Shown: positions 16,314-25,309 of the stretch, piece after piece
Numbering within the stretch: the first letter of the stretch is position 1
How the letters are laid out: each line of letters begins with the position of its first letter
Source of the DNA: Saccharopolyspora flava
GTDB lineage: Bacteria; Actinomycetota; Actinomycetes; Mycobacteriales; Pseudonocardiaceae
Assembly (NCBI RefSeq): GCF_900116135.1
Contig: NZ_FOZX01000007.1
Coordinates: 124,001-188,000 of the forward strand
DNA length: 64,000 nucleotides
Direction: 5' to 3'
Translations under genes and position numbers: made by a program
The notes under the pieces: model-generated
The model's input: only the letters and a program-made list of their open reading frames with translations
The model's database searches: none
What the model was told of the DNA's origin: nothing

Positions 16314-17303
16314 ATGGGCGCAACGAGGCGCAGCCGGATCGGCCTGGTGCTGTTCGCGGTGGTGCTGCTCGGTTTGGTCGCGGGATGCGGTGGCAGGGTG
16401 GGAGAGAACGGGCGGATCGGTGTGGTCTACATGGACGCCCAGGGCTTCTACGCCGGAGTTCGCGTCGGCATGCAGCAGGCGGCGACCGCGCAGGGTGACG
16501 CCCCGCAGCTGCTCCAGATCAATGCCCAGGGCGATGCGTCGATGGAGAGCACCTTCATCGACCAGGTCAGCGCGGCGAAGGTCGACGCGTTGATCCTGTC
16601 ACCGGCCTCGGCCAGCGCGTCGGTGCCCGCGATCAAGCTCGCGCACCGCAGCGGTATCCCCGTGGTCTGCTACAACACCTGCATCACCGAGGAGAGCGCG
16701 CGGCAGTACGTTTCCGCCTACGTCCTGGGTGATCCCATCGAATTCGGCCGCATGCTGGGGAACCGCGCAGCCGAGCACTTCCGGTCCGTCGGCAAGCCCG
16801 ATCCCCGAATCGCGGTCGTCAATTGCGAGTTCGTCGAGGTCTGCATTCAGCGCCGACAAGGCTTCGAGCAGGCGTTGAAGGAACAGTTCCCCGGTGCCAC
16901 GATCGTCGCCAACCAAGAGGGCTCGACGATCGACGAGGCGGTCGACGTCGCCGAGCGCATCCTCACCGCCCACCCGGACGTCGACGCGTTCTACGGCGAG
17001 GCCGGTGGAGCGACGATGGGCGCGGTGCGCGCTGTGCAGGCCCGCGGAAAGGTCGGGCAGACGGTCGTGTTTGGCAGCGACATGTCCACCGAGGCCGCTC
17101 AGGAGCTCGCTGACGGCAAGGTTCTCAAGGGAGTCGTGGACATCTCGGGCATCGCCGTCGGCGAGCTCGCCGGGAAGGCCGCCGGCGAGATCCTCCGGGG
17201 CGATTCCCCCTCCTACCACGTGGTGCCCGCTCCGATCGATCTCTACGGCACCTCGGAGCAGGGACGGGCCTGGTTGACCGCGCACCCGGACGGTGTCCCG
17301 TGA
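16314..17303 (+). CDS. ABC sugar transporter, substrate-binding lipoprotein
   Basis: A 329-residue type I periplasmic-binding protein of the ribose/galactose class. The lipoprotein signal MGATRRSRIGLVLFAVVLL ends in the lipobox LVAGC. The mature part has RIGVVYMDAQGFYAGVRVGM, DALILSPASASASVPAIKLA, GIPVVCYNT and VFGSDMSTEAAQELADGKVL, typical of RbsB-like proteins. ATG 16314 follows GAGGAG; the earlier in-frame ATG at 16221 has no signal logic. It captures the sugar outside the membrane for the ATPase and permease that follow. Its stop overlaps the ATPase start (GTGA). The ligand is inferred to be galactose-like from the pathway genes downstream. Confidence 0.92.
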   Translation: MGATRRSRIGLVLFAVVLLGLVAGCGGRVGENGRIGVVYMDAQGFYAGVRVGMQQAATAQGDAPQLLQINAQGDASMESTFIDQVSAAKVDALILSPASASASVPAIKLAHRSGIPVVCYNTCITEESARQYVSAYVLGDPIEFGRMLGNRAAEHFRSVGKPDPRIAVVNCEFVEVCIQRRQGFEQALKEQFPGATIVANQEGSTIDEAVDVAERILTAHPDVDAFYGEAGGATMGAVRAVQARGKVGQTVVFGSDMSTEAAQELADGKVLKGVVDISGIAVGELAGKAAGEILRGDSPSYHVVPAPIDLYGTSEQGRAWLTAHPDGVP

Positions 17304-18847
17304 CCGACCTCCGCCCAGATCGGAAATCCGAACGAGCGCAGGGAGAAGCAGTGGTCGACAGCCCCGTCGTCGTGGTCAGCGGCGTGACCAAGCACTACCA
17401 GGGCGTCCGCGCGCTGACGGACGCCGACCTGAGCATCGCACCAGGGGAGATCCGCGCCCTGCTGGGGCGCAACGGTGCCGGCAAGTCCACCCTCATCCGG
17501 GCTCTGTCCGGTGTGGAGCGCGCCGATCGCGGAACCATCGCGGTGCGCGGTGAGGAACTCGGGGACGGCGGAGTTCGTCGGTCGACAGAGCTCGGAATCA
17601 GCACGGTGCACCAGGAGCTGAGCCTGGTGGCGGAGCTGAGCGTGGCGGAGAACCTCTACCTCGGCCGGTGGCCGCGACGTGGTGGCGCCGTCGACTTCGC
17701 GGCCATGCGGGAGGGTGCGGCCGAGGTGTTCGACCGGCTCGGCCTGGACATCGACCCGGCCGCGTCGGTCGAAACCCTGTCGCTGGCGAGTCGGCAGCTC
17801 GTGGAGATCTGCCGGGCGCTGCTGGAACAGCCCCGGTTGCTCATCCTCGACGAACCGACGAGCGCACTCGCGGCCCAAGAGGTGACCGTCGTGCTTGACA
17901 CCGTCACCCGCATCGCCGAGCAGGGCGTGGCCGTGATCTACGTCAGCCATCGGCTCGAGGAGATCCGCAAGATCGCCCACAGCGCCACCGTCATGCGCGA
18001 CGGCCGGATCGTCGACACCGTCGACGTCCAGCAGGCCGATACGGCGACGATCGTCGCGCTGATGCTGGGCGAGTCCGCGGTGGCGGCCGAACGACCACCA
18101 GTGCGCGCGGTCGACCGGACCGTCGACGCCCTGCTGACGGTGCGGGGACTGGCGATGCCGCCGAAGGTCGTCGACGTGTCCTTCGAGGTCTACCCGGGCG
18201 AGATCGTGGGCCTCGGCGGGCTGATGGGGTCGGGCCGCACCGAGGTCCTGCGGGCCATCGCCGGGTTCAGCCCGGTGGCCGGTGGTGCGATCAGCGTTGA
18301 TGGGCGTGACATCGGCGCCGCGACACCGGCGGTGCGCAAAAAGTTGGGGATCGGCATGACGCCCGAGGATCGCAAGGGCGAGGGCGTGGTGCCGTTGCTC
18401 GGCGTGCACGAGAACCTCGTGCTATCCGAGTTCGGCAAGGTCAGTTCGGGGCCGACCGTCTCGCCCGGGCGCGTTCGGCGGGCCGCCGAGAACCTCATCG
18501 CGCGCTTGTCGATCGCCACGGCCTCCCCGCTCACGCCGATCGTGAACCTCAGCGGCGGCAACCAACAGAAGGCCGTGATCGGTCGATGGCTGCACGCCGG
18601 CAGCCGGATCCTGCTTCTGGACGAGCCGACCCGCGGCGTCGACGTGCAGGCGAAGGCCGAGATCTACGACTTGGTGCGCGCTCTCGCCGATGAGGGCGCT
18701 GGGGTCGTGTTCGTCTCCGGCGAGCTCGAAGAGCTCCCGCTGGTGTGCGACCGGGTGCTCGCGCTGCGCGGTGGGCGCGTCGTGGACGAACTGATCGGCG
18801 AGGAACTGACCACGGATTCCGTGCTCGCCGCGGCGATGGCGGCTTGA
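17300..18847 (+). CDS. ABC sugar transporter, tandem ATPase (RbsA-like)
   Basis: A 515-residue double nucleotide-binding protein. The first half has Walker A GRNGAGKST, Walker B LLILDEPTSAL and a degenerate signature LSLASRQ. The second half has the typical weak Walker A GLMGSGRTEV, signature LSGGNQQK and LLLDEPTRGVD. Mixed strong and weak sites are normal in the RbsA/MglA family. GTG 17300 overlaps the upstream stop; GTG 17351 (MVDSPVVVVSGVTKHY), with AGGGAG before it, is an equally good start. It energises import through the adjacent permease. Confidence 0.92.
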   Translation: MTDLRPDRKSERAQGEAVVDSPVVVVSGVTKHYQGVRALTDADLSIAPGEIRALLGRNGAGKSTLIRALSGVERADRGTIAVRGEELGDGGVRRSTELGISTVHQELSLVAELSVAENLYLGRWPRRGGAVDFAAMREGAAEVFDRLGLDIDPAASVETLSLASRQLVEICRALLEQPRLLILDEPTSALAAQEVTVVLDTVTRIAEQGVAVIYVSHRLEEIRKIAHSATVMRDGRIVDTVDVQQADTATIVALMLGESAVAAERPPVRAVDRTVDALLTVRGLAMPPKVVDVSFEVYPGEIVGLGGLMGSGRTEVLRAIAGFSPVAGGAISVDGRDIGAATPAVRKKLGIGMTPEDRKGEGVVPLLGVHENLVLSEFGKVSSGPTVSPGRVRRAAENLIARLSIATASPLTPIVNLSGGNQQKAVIGRWLHAGSRILLLDEPTRGVDVQAKAEIYDLVRALADEGAGVVFVSGELEELPLVCDRVLALRGGRVVDELIGEELTTDSVLAAAMAA

Positions 18848-18866
18848 GAGACGACAAGGACGACAA

Positions 18867-19868
18867 ATGACCGTGACACAGACGTTGCCGGAACAGCGGC
18901 GCAGCGCGGGCGGGGTGCTCGCCGGACGCTCGCTCAACGAAATCGGCCTGATCGCCGCGATCCTGGTGCTCTACGTGGTACTGGGCAGCACGGCGGCCGG
19001 GTTCCTGAGCTTGGACAACCAGCTGGGGATGCTGCGCGACGCCGCCACCGTGGGCATCGCGGCGTGGGGCGTCACGCTGGTGATCATCGCCGGTGAGATC
19101 GACATCAGCATTGGCCCGGCTGTGGCCTTCGCTTCCGTGCTCGTGGCCAAAGGGGCGTCGGAGTGGGGTCTGGGTGTGGTCCCCGCGGTGCTGGTGACTT
19201 TGGCGGCCGGCGCGGTCTGGGGCGCGCTGGCGGGCTGGTTGCGGGCCCGGTTCGACGTGCCCTCGTTCATCGCCACTCTCGGAATCTGGAGCGCCCTGGG
19301 CGGTCTCGGCCTGTACATGACCGACGCGCTTCCGGTCGTGCTCCCGGAGAGCGGGCTCTTCGAGGTGCTCGGCGGCGCGATTCTCGGCATCCCGACGTCT
19401 GCGATCGTGATGGTGGTCCTGTTCGCGGCCTTCACCTACATCGCGCACTACACGCCCTACGGACGTTCGGTGTACGCCGTCGGCGGCAACGCCCCGGCCG
19501 CCCGGATGGCCGGCATCAACCTCGCCAAGATCCGGGTGCTGCTGTTCGCGACGACGGGTCTGCTGGCCGCGATCACCGGAGTGCTGCTGGCCGCGCGGCT
19601 CGGTTCGGGCAACGGCGGTGCGGCCTCGGGGCTGGAGTTCGACGTGATCGCCGCCGTCGTCATCGGCGGAACGGCCCTGGCGGGTGGGCGAGGTTCGATG
19701 CTCGGAACGCTGCTGGGCGTCATCTTCATCACCGTCATCGGAAACGGCTTGGTGCTGCTGGGCGTGGACTCGTTTCTGCAGAACGTCGTGCGCGGCGTGA
19801 TCATCGTCGTGGCGGTCCTGGTCAACGTCATCATCACCAAGCGCACGCGTGCCACGAGGGAGAGCTGA
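18867..19868 (+). CDS. ABC sugar transporter, permease (RbsC-like)
   Basis: A 333-residue membrane protein with eight to ten hydrophobic helices. GEIDISIGPAVAFASV, GWLRARFDVPSFIATLG and TPYGRSVYAVGGNAPAARMAGI are signature segments of RbsC/MglC permeases. It starts 19 bases after the ATPase, and its stop overlaps the following dehydrogenase start by one base. It forms the channel of the importer. One permease gene is present; the family works as a homodimer. Confidence 0.92.
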   Translation: MTVTQTLPEQRRSAGGVLAGRSLNEIGLIAAILVLYVVLGSTAAGFLSLDNQLGMLRDAATVGIAAWGVTLVIIAGEIDISIGPAVAFASVLVAKGASEWGLGVVPAVLVTLAAGAVWGALAGWLRARFDVPSFIATLGIWSALGGLGLYMTDALPVVLPESGLFEVLGGAILGIPTSAIVMVVLFAAFTYIAHYTPYGRSVYAVGGNAPAARMAGINLAKIRVLLFATTGLLAAITGVLLAARLGSGNGGAASGLEFDVIAAVVIGGTALAGGRGSMLGTLLGVIFITVIGNGLVLLGVDSFLQNVVRGVIIVVAVLVNVIITKRTRATRES

Positions 19869-20956
19869 TGAACGAGCGCAGGACGATGCTGGGCGCGTAC
19901 TTGCCGGGGGATTCGACAGCGGTGCTGCGCGAACTCGACGTGCCGCGACCGGGCCCGAACCAGGTGCTGGTCGAGGTCGGTGCGTCGGGCATCTGCGGGT
20001 CCGACATCGGCTACATCTACCACGAGCACAAGGGGCATCGCGGAGTCGACGGAGCGGCTTATCGCGGAGTGGTCGCCGGCCACGAACCGGCCGGCCGCGT
20101 CGTGGCATCCGGTCCCGGGTGCAAGCGGTTCGGCGAGGGCGATCGGGTGATCGTCTACCACATCGCCGGTTGCGGGCTGTGCGAGAACTGCCGCCGTGGC
20201 TACTTCATCAGTTGCAGCGCGGAGGAGCGGCAGGCGTACGGGTGGCAGCGCGACGGGGGCCACGCCCGGTACGTGCTGGCGGAGGAGGCGACCTGCGTAC
20301 CGCTACCGGACGCGTTGTCCTACGTGGACGGTGCGTTGATCGCCTGCGGGTTCGGCACGGCCTACGAAGGGCTGCGTCGCATCGGTGTCAACGGCGACGG
20401 CGACCTCCTGGTCGTCGGGCTCGGACCAGTCGGGTTGGCCGCCGGGATGATCGGCAAGGGCATGGGGGCGCGCACGATCGTGGGCGTCGAGGTCTCGCCG
20501 CAACGCCGGGCGTGGGCGGAGAAGCTCGGGGTCTTCGACGCGACCGTCGAACCGGCTGAGTCGGCCGAGGACACCGCCGCGCTCGTCGCCGATGTGCTGG
20601 GCGCGCCCGGTGCGAGCACCACGATTGACTGCTCAGGTTCGCGTGCGGGCCGCTCCGCCGCGATCGCCGGTGCTGCGGAATGGGGCAGGGTCTCCCTGGT
20701 CGGTGAGGGCGGCACCCTGGAGACCGAGGTGTCGGACGCCTTGCTGCACAAGCAGCTGACGCTGCACGCGTCGTGGGTGACCTCGCTGGTGGCCATGACC
20801 GAGCTGGCCGAGAACCTCGCCCGCTGGGGAATCCGCCCGCAGGACGTGGTCAGCGACCGCTTCGCCCTGGACGACGTCGACGAGGCGTACCGGCTCGCCG
20901 CAGGTGCCAGCCAGGGCAAGGTCGTGCTGCTCCCGTCACCGGAGCTGCGCACGTGA
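19868..20956 (+). CDS. zinc-dependent medium-chain dehydrogenase (sugar dehydrogenase candidate)
   Basis: A 362-residue MDR enzyme. Zinc ligands are the Cys in SGICGSD and the HE of VVAGHEPAG; the structural lobe CGLCENCRRGYFISC is complete. The nucleotide fold begins LLVVGLGPVGLAAGMIGKGMGA with Glu in GVEVS, suggesting NAD. In this operon it could oxidise the imported aldose to its lactone or act on a polyol. The neighbouring SDR is the other candidate for the first oxidation. ATG 19868 overlaps the permease stop; ATG 19886 is possible. It ends with a GTGA overlap to the next gene. Confidence 0.88.
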   Translation: MNERRTMLGAYLPGDSTAVLRELDVPRPGPNQVLVEVGASGICGSDIGYIYHEHKGHRGVDGAAYRGVVAGHEPAGRVVASGPGCKRFGEGDRVIVYHIAGCGLCENCRRGYFISCSAEERQAYGWQRDGGHARYVLAEEATCVPLPDALSYVDGALIACGFGTAYEGLRRIGVNGDGDLLVVGLGPVGLAAGMIGKGMGARTIVGVEVSPQRRAWAEKLGVFDATVEPAESAEDTAALVADVLGAPGASTTIDCSGSRAGRSAAIAGAAEWGRVSLVGEGGTLETEVSDALLHKQLTLHASWVTSLVAMTELAENLARWGIRPQDVVSDRFALDDVDEAYRLAAGASQGKVVLLPSPELRT

Positions 20957-22038
20957 GCGCGCCGCACGTCGAGCGCAGTCCCGACGGTGAGGTGCTGTGG
21001 CTCGGCAACGGTCTGCTGACCCTCGGCCTGGTGCCGAGGCTCGGCGGACGGCTGCTCTCGTTGTCCGGTGCGGACGGGCGAGAACAGCTGTGGCGCAATG
21101 ACGAACTGCTCACCAGCGACCTCGTTCCGCGGCGGGAGCACCGTCCGCATTCCGGCGAGCTCGGCGACTGGGTGAACTACGGGGGCGACAAGACCTGGCC
21201 CGCCCCGCAGGGGTGGGAGCACAGCGCGCAGTGGGCCGGCCCGCCGGACCCGGTGCTCGACTCCGGCCGCTACGAGCCGGAGATCGAGGTCGGTGAGGAC
21301 CTGGCGGTGGTGACGCTCACCAGTGGCGATGACCCTCGCACGGGTCTGCGGTTCGCGCGGCGGTTCGAGCTGCGGCGAGGTCGCTGCTCGTATCGGCTGG
21401 AGCTGACCGCGATCAACACGAGTCAACGCGATGTCCGGTGGTCGTTGTGGAACGTCACCCAGCTCGCCGGTGACGGTGCGGGAGGTACGTACGTGTCGAG
21501 TGCCGCGGAGGTGACCGATCTGCTCGCGGGGACCGGGTACCCGAAGTGGACGGCGGAGGACGGTCGCGTGCACGTGCCCCATCAGGACGTGGTCGGCAAG
21601 CTCGGTTTCCCCGCAGCCGAAGGTTGGCTGGCCCACGTCGGACCGGGCGCCACGCTGACCCAGTCTTTCGCCGTTGATCGCGAGGCGGAATACCCGGACG
21701 GCGGCTCGCGCGTCGAGGTGTGGATGGAGCACCCGTTGCCCGAGCCGCTGGCGGCCCTGGGTGATCTCGATCCGCCTGCCCGCATCGTGGAGTGCGAGGT
21801 GCTCGGGCCGCTGACCGCCCTCGCGCCAGGTGAACGAACGACGCTGACCCTCGACTGCGCTGTCACGGCGGGGGACCAGCCCGTTCGGCGCGTGAACGAG
21901 TGGGGGCACTGGACCGACGACGAGTTCGTCCCCCACGCCGACGGTGTGATCGAGGCAGCGGAACGGGTCGAGGTGCGTGCGGGTCGGCCGGTTGCGCTCC
22001 CGCCAGGGCAGTGGGAATTCGTGGAGGTGAACCGATGA
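20953..22038 (+). CDS. aldose-epimerase-like (DUF4380-type) protein
   Basis: A 361-residue protein beginning MSAPHVERSPDGEVLWLGNG, followed by LTLGLVPRLGGRLLSLSGAD, the galactose-mutarotase-like beta-sandwich start. NYGGDKTWPAPQGWEH and SLWNVTQLAG resemble DUF4380-type proteins. Such folds bind a sugar in a wide cleft; whether this one interconverts anomers is not certain. It sits between the two dehydrogenases with GTGA and ATGA overlaps, so equal expression is expected. Supplying the correct anomer to the dehydrogenase is a reasonable inference. Confidence 0.7.
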   Translation: MSAPHVERSPDGEVLWLGNGLLTLGLVPRLGGRLLSLSGADGREQLWRNDELLTSDLVPRREHRPHSGELGDWVNYGGDKTWPAPQGWEHSAQWAGPPDPVLDSGRYEPEIEVGEDLAVVTLTSGDDPRTGLRFARRFELRRGRCSYRLELTAINTSQRDVRWSLWNVTQLAGDGAGGTYVSSAAEVTDLLAGTGYPKWTAEDGRVHVPHQDVVGKLGFPAAEGWLAHVGPGATLTQSFAVDREAEYPDGGSRVEVWMEHPLPEPLAALGDLDPPARIVECEVLGPLTALAPGERTTLTLDCAVTAGDQPVRRVNEWGHWTDDEFVPHADGVIEAAERVEVRAGRPVALPPGQWEFVEVNR

Positions 22039-22790
22039 GCGAACGGCTCGACGACCGAGTTGCGATCGTCACCGGCGGCGCGCAGGGCATCGGTGCGGCG
22101 ACCGCCGGCAGGCTCGCCGCCGACGGCGCGGCGGTGGCGATCCTCGACGTCTCCGATGGCGCTGATGACGTCGCCGCGGAGATCAACGCCGCAGGTGGGC
22201 GGGCGCTCGCGGTGCGCTGCGACGTCAGTTCCGAACGGGAGTGGGCCGCGGCGGTGGACAGCTGCCGCGAGGAGCTCGGTCCGGTCGACGTGCTGGTCAG
22301 CAACGCCTACGTGGTTGACGTGCTGCCTGCGCACGAGACGAGCCTGGCGTCGTGGGAACGGCAGCTGTCGGTGAACCTGACCGGCACCTTCCTCGGTTTC
22401 CGGGCGTGCTTGCCCGATCTCGAGCGCGATCGGAACGGTTCCGTGGTGCTGACCTCGTCGGTGCACGCGCTCGTCGGGCTTCCGGGACGGCCGGCCTACG
22501 CCGCGAGCAAGGCCGCGCTCACCGGTCTCACCAGGCAGCTCGCCGTGGAGTACGGGACGTCGTTGCGGGTGAACTCGGTGTTGCCCGGACCGGTGCTGAC
22601 CGCTGCGTGGGACGACATCGACGAGGCCGACAGGCGGCGCAGCGCCGAGGAGACCGCGGTCAAGCGCCTCGGTGACCCGTCGGAGGTCGCTGCGGCCATC
22701 GCCTTCCTGGCTTGCGACGATGCCTCTTTCGTGACCGGGACGGCGTTGACCGTCGACGGCGGGTGGAGCGTCTACAAGATGTCGTCATGA
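22035..22790 (+). CDS. short-chain dehydrogenase (aldose dehydrogenase candidate)
   Basis: A 251-residue classical SDR. The cofactor motif is TGGAQGIG with Asp in AILDVSD favouring NAD. Catalytic residues are Ser in LTSSVHAL and Tyr-x3-Lys in YAASK; NAYV replaces the usual NNAG, a modest oddity. The C-terminus ends FVTGTALTVDGGW as expected. ATG 22035 overlaps the preceding stop. Galactose and fucose dehydrogenases of oxidative pathways are often SDRs of this size, so it may catalyse sugar to lactone ahead of the SMP-30 lactonase in the same operon. Confidence 0.88.
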   Translation: MSERLDDRVAIVTGGAQGIGAATAGRLAADGAAVAILDVSDGADDVAAEINAAGGRALAVRCDVSSEREWAAAVDSCREELGPVDVLVSNAYVVDVLPAHETSLASWERQLSVNLTGTFLGFRACLPDLERDRNGSVVLTSSVHALVGLPGRPAYAASKAALTGLTRQLAVEYGTSLRVNSVLPGPVLTAAWDDIDEADRRRSAEETAVKRLGDPSEVAAAIAFLACDDASFVTGTALTVDGGWSVYKMSS

Positions 22791-22815
22791 CCGCGGCATC
22801 GAGGAGGAATGGGAC

Positions 22816-23532
22816 ATGAACGCCTACAGCGGGCGAGGCGTGCACGGGCAGACTGTGTCGACGCTGGGGGCGCGCATCGTGGCCGGGGACATCGCGGTGG
22901 GCGAGGTGATCGACCTCGGTGAGCTCGGTCGTGAGCTGGACGTGAGTATGACGGTCCTGCGGGAGGCCACCAAGGTGCTGGCCGCCAAGGGACTCGTCGA
23001 GGCGCGGCAGAAGCGCGGCACCTACGTGCGCGCCCGAGAGCACTGGAACCTGCTGGACAGCGACGTCATCCGGTGGCGTAGCGAAACAGGCGACACGGCA
23101 GAGGTTCTGCGGGACCTGGCCGAGGTGCGCGCGGTCGTCGAACCGGCGGCCGCGGCGATGGCCGCCCAGCGCCGCCAGGACAGCGATCTCTCCGAGCTGG
23201 ACGCCGCGCTGGAGGACATGAGACGGGCCGCGGGTCCGGAGGCCGAGGTCGCCGCCGACCTCAGGTGGCACCGGGCCATGCTGCGGGCCACGCACAACGA
23301 CATGCTCGCGCGGATGGACGTCTTCATCGAACCGGCGCTGCGGTTGCGGGACGCGCTCGTGCACGGCGCCAGCGCGGACGATCCCGTGCCGAGTCACGCC
23401 GAAGTGGTCGAGGCGGTGCGCCGGGGGGACGCCGATGCCGCTGCTGCTGCGGTGGCATCGCTGCTGGACAAGGCCTCCCACGACGTCGCGGACGTCATCG
23501 GTACTGGAGAGAAAGAGATGCAACGCGAGTGA
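22816..23532 (+). CDS. FadR-subfamily GntR regulator
   Basis: A 238-residue GntR/FCD regulator. The winged helix spans about residues 10-70 (DLGELGRELDVSMTVLREATKVLAAKGLVEARQ in pieces, then KRGTYVR); the all-helical FCD domain follows (DLAEVRAVVEPAAAAMAA, DLRWHRAMLRATHND, SHAEVVEAVRRGDADAA) with the His and Asp residues that bind metal or ligand. DgoR of E. coli, which represses the galactonate operon, belongs to the same subfamily. It is encoded inside the operon, so autoregulation by the pathway's sugar acid is likely. Its stop overlaps the dehydratase start. Confidence 0.9.
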   Translation: MNAYSGRGVHGQTVSTLGARIVAGDIAVGEVIDLGELGRELDVSMTVLREATKVLAAKGLVEARQKRGTYVRAREHWNLLDSDVIRWRSETGDTAEVLRDLAEVRAVVEPAAAAMAAQRRQDSDLSELDAALEDMRRAAGPEAEVAADLRWHRAMLRATHNDMLARMDVFIEPALRLRDALVHGASADDPVPSHAEVVEAVRRGDADAAAAAVASLLDKASHDVADVIGTGEKEMQRE

Positions 23533-24674
23533 AGATCACATCTGTGGAGACGTTCCTGGTCCCACCCCGATGGTTGTTCTGCCGAGTGGCGACCGACGAG
23601 GGCATCGTCGGCTGGGGCGAGCCGGTGGTGGAGGGACGCGCGGAAACCGTACGCGCCGCCGTGGATGAGCTGTCGGACCTGCTGCTGGGCTGCGACCCGA
23701 GCCGGATCGAGGACCTGTGGCAGCTGATGACCAAAGCCGCGTTCTACCGGGGAGGTCCGGTGCTCTCCAGCGCGGTCGCCGGACTGGACCAGGCGCTGTG
23801 GGACATCCTCGGCAAGTCGCTGGGAGTTCCGGTGCACCAGTTGCTGGGCGGGGCTGTCCGCGACGAGGTGCGGATCTACGGGTGGATCGGTGGTGACGAG
23901 CCTGACCAGGTCGCTGACGCGGCCGCAGCGCAGGTCGAAGCCGGACTGACCGCCGTGAAGATGAACGCCTCCGGTCGCGCGAGCCGGATGCCGACGCGCG
24001 CGGAGACCGACGAAGTGGTCTCCCGCGTCGCCGCGGTGCGCGAGGTCCTCGGTGACTCCCGTGATGTGGCCGTGGACTTCCACGGCCGCTTCGGCGCGGC
24101 CGCCGCGCGCCGCGTGTTGCCCGAACTGGCACCGCTGCACCCGCTGTTCGCCGAGGAGCCCGTGCTGCCGGATTACCCGCACGCGTTGCGGGACGTGGTC
24201 ACGGCCAGCCCGGTGCCGATCGCGTCTGGGGAGCGCCTGTACTCGCGCACGGAGTTCCTGGCCCCGCTGCAAGCGGGCATCGCGGTCGCCCAGCCGGATC
24301 TGTCCCACGCAGGGGGCATCTCGGAGGTGCGTCGGATCGCGTCGCTGGCCGAGACCTTCGACGCCCTGCTCGCACCCCACTGCCCGCTGGGACCGCTCGC
24401 GCTCGCGGCGAGCCTGCAAGTGGCGTTCGCGACCCCGAACTTCCTGATCCAGGAGCAGAGCATCGGCATCCACTACAACCGGGACGCCGAACTGCTCGAC
24501 TACGTGCTCGACCGCGCCCCGTTCGCATTCCACGACGGCGCGATCCGGCGCTGGGAAGCACCGGGCCTGGGAGTGCAGATCGACGAGGACGCCGTGCGCC
24601 GCGCCGACACGCAGGGGCACCGCTGGCGTCCCCCGACCTGGCGGCACACGGACGGCTCGTTCGCGGAATGGTGA
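23529..24674 (+). CDS. dgoD: D-galactonate dehydratase
   Basis: A 381-residue enolase-superfamily dehydratase, almost the length of E. coli DgoD. Metal ligands fall at Asp183 (VDFHGR), Glu209 (FAEEPVLPD) and Glu235 (SGERLY), the same numbers I recall for the E. coli enzyme. His185 and His284 (APHCPLG) are the acid/base pair. PDLSHAGGISE, LIQEQSIGIHYN and the closing WRHTDGSFAEW are near-diagnostic for galactonate dehydratases. It converts D-galactonate to 2-dehydro-3-deoxygalactonate. GTG 23529 overlaps the regulator stop by four bases. This is the gene that best identifies the pathway. Confidence 0.93.
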   Translation: MKITSVETFLVPPRWLFCRVATDEGIVGWGEPVVEGRAETVRAAVDELSDLLLGCDPSRIEDLWQLMTKAAFYRGGPVLSSAVAGLDQALWDILGKSLGVPVHQLLGGAVRDEVRIYGWIGGDEPDQVADAAAAQVEAGLTAVKMNASGRASRMPTRAETDEVVSRVAAVREVLGDSRDVAVDFHGRFGAAAARRVLPELAPLHPLFAEEPVLPDYPHALRDVVTASPVPIASGERLYSRTEFLAPLQAGIAVAQPDLSHAGGISEVRRIASLAETFDALLAPHCPLGPLALAASLQVAFATPNFLIQEQSIGIHYNRDAELLDYVLDRAPFAFHDGAIRRWEAPGLGVQIDEDAVRRADTQGHRWRPPTWRHTDGSFAEW

Positions 24675-24685
24675 GGAGAAGCGGA

Positions 24686-25309
24686 ATGGACTTGGCAGAA
24701 CAGCTGGTGCGGCACCGGCTGATGGCGATCATCCGCGGCAGCGACCCGGCCGCGTGCGAGCGGACGGCCGAAGTGCTCGTCAACGCGGGGGTCCGGCTGC
24801 TCGAGGTCTCGCTGACCTCGACCGATGCGTTCGGTGTGCTCGTCCGCATCACCGATTCCCTGGGGGATGAGGCGTGCATCGGCGCGGGCACCGTGCTCAG
24901 CGCGGACGACGCGAAGAACGCCGGTGCGGCCGGTGCCCGCTTCGCCGTGACACCTGCGGCCTCCGATGGCGTGGGTGCAGCCGTGGAACTGGGGATGCCG
25001 GTGCTGGCCGGGGCGATGACTCCGTCGGAGGTGCTCGCCGCGCACCGGGCGGGAGCGGCTGCGGTGAAGCTGTTCCCGGCCGAGAGCTTGGGCCCGCGCT
25101 ACCTCAAGGCGCTGGGCGACCCGTTCCCCGGTGTGGGGTTGGTGCCGGTCGGCGGGGTCGACCTCTCCGACGTGCCGCGCTACCTCGCCGCAGGTGCGCT
25201 GGCCGTCGGGGTCGGTAGCCCGCTCGCCGGGGACGCACCCCACGGCGGTGATCTCGCGGCGCTGCGGGAACGCGCCGGGCAGTACCTGGCGGCGGTGGGT
25301 GCGCGATGA
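24686..25309 (+). CDS. 2-dehydro-3-deoxy-6-phosphogalactonate/gluconate aldolase
   Basis: A 207-residue class I aldolase of the KDPG/KDPGal family (Eda/DgoA). The Schiff-base lysine is Lys128 in AVKLFPAES; LLEVSLTSTDA carries the catalytic Glu segment, and IGAGTVLSADDAKNAGAAGA and VPVGGVDLSDVPRYL are family standard. ATG 24686 follows AGGAGA. It splits the phosphorylated keto-deoxy sugar acid into pyruvate and glyceraldehyde 3-phosphate. It starts 11 bases after the dehydratase and overlaps the kinase (ATGA). Confidence 0.9.
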   Translation: MDLAEQLVRHRLMAIIRGSDPAACERTAEVLVNAGVRLLEVSLTSTDAFGVLVRITDSLGDEACIGAGTVLSADDAKNAGAAGARFAVTPAASDGVGAAVELGMPVLAGAMTPSEVLAAHRAGAAAVKLFPAESLGPRYLKALGDPFPGVGLVPVGGVDLSDVPRYLAAGALAVGVGSPLAGDAPHGGDLAALRERAGQYLAAVGAR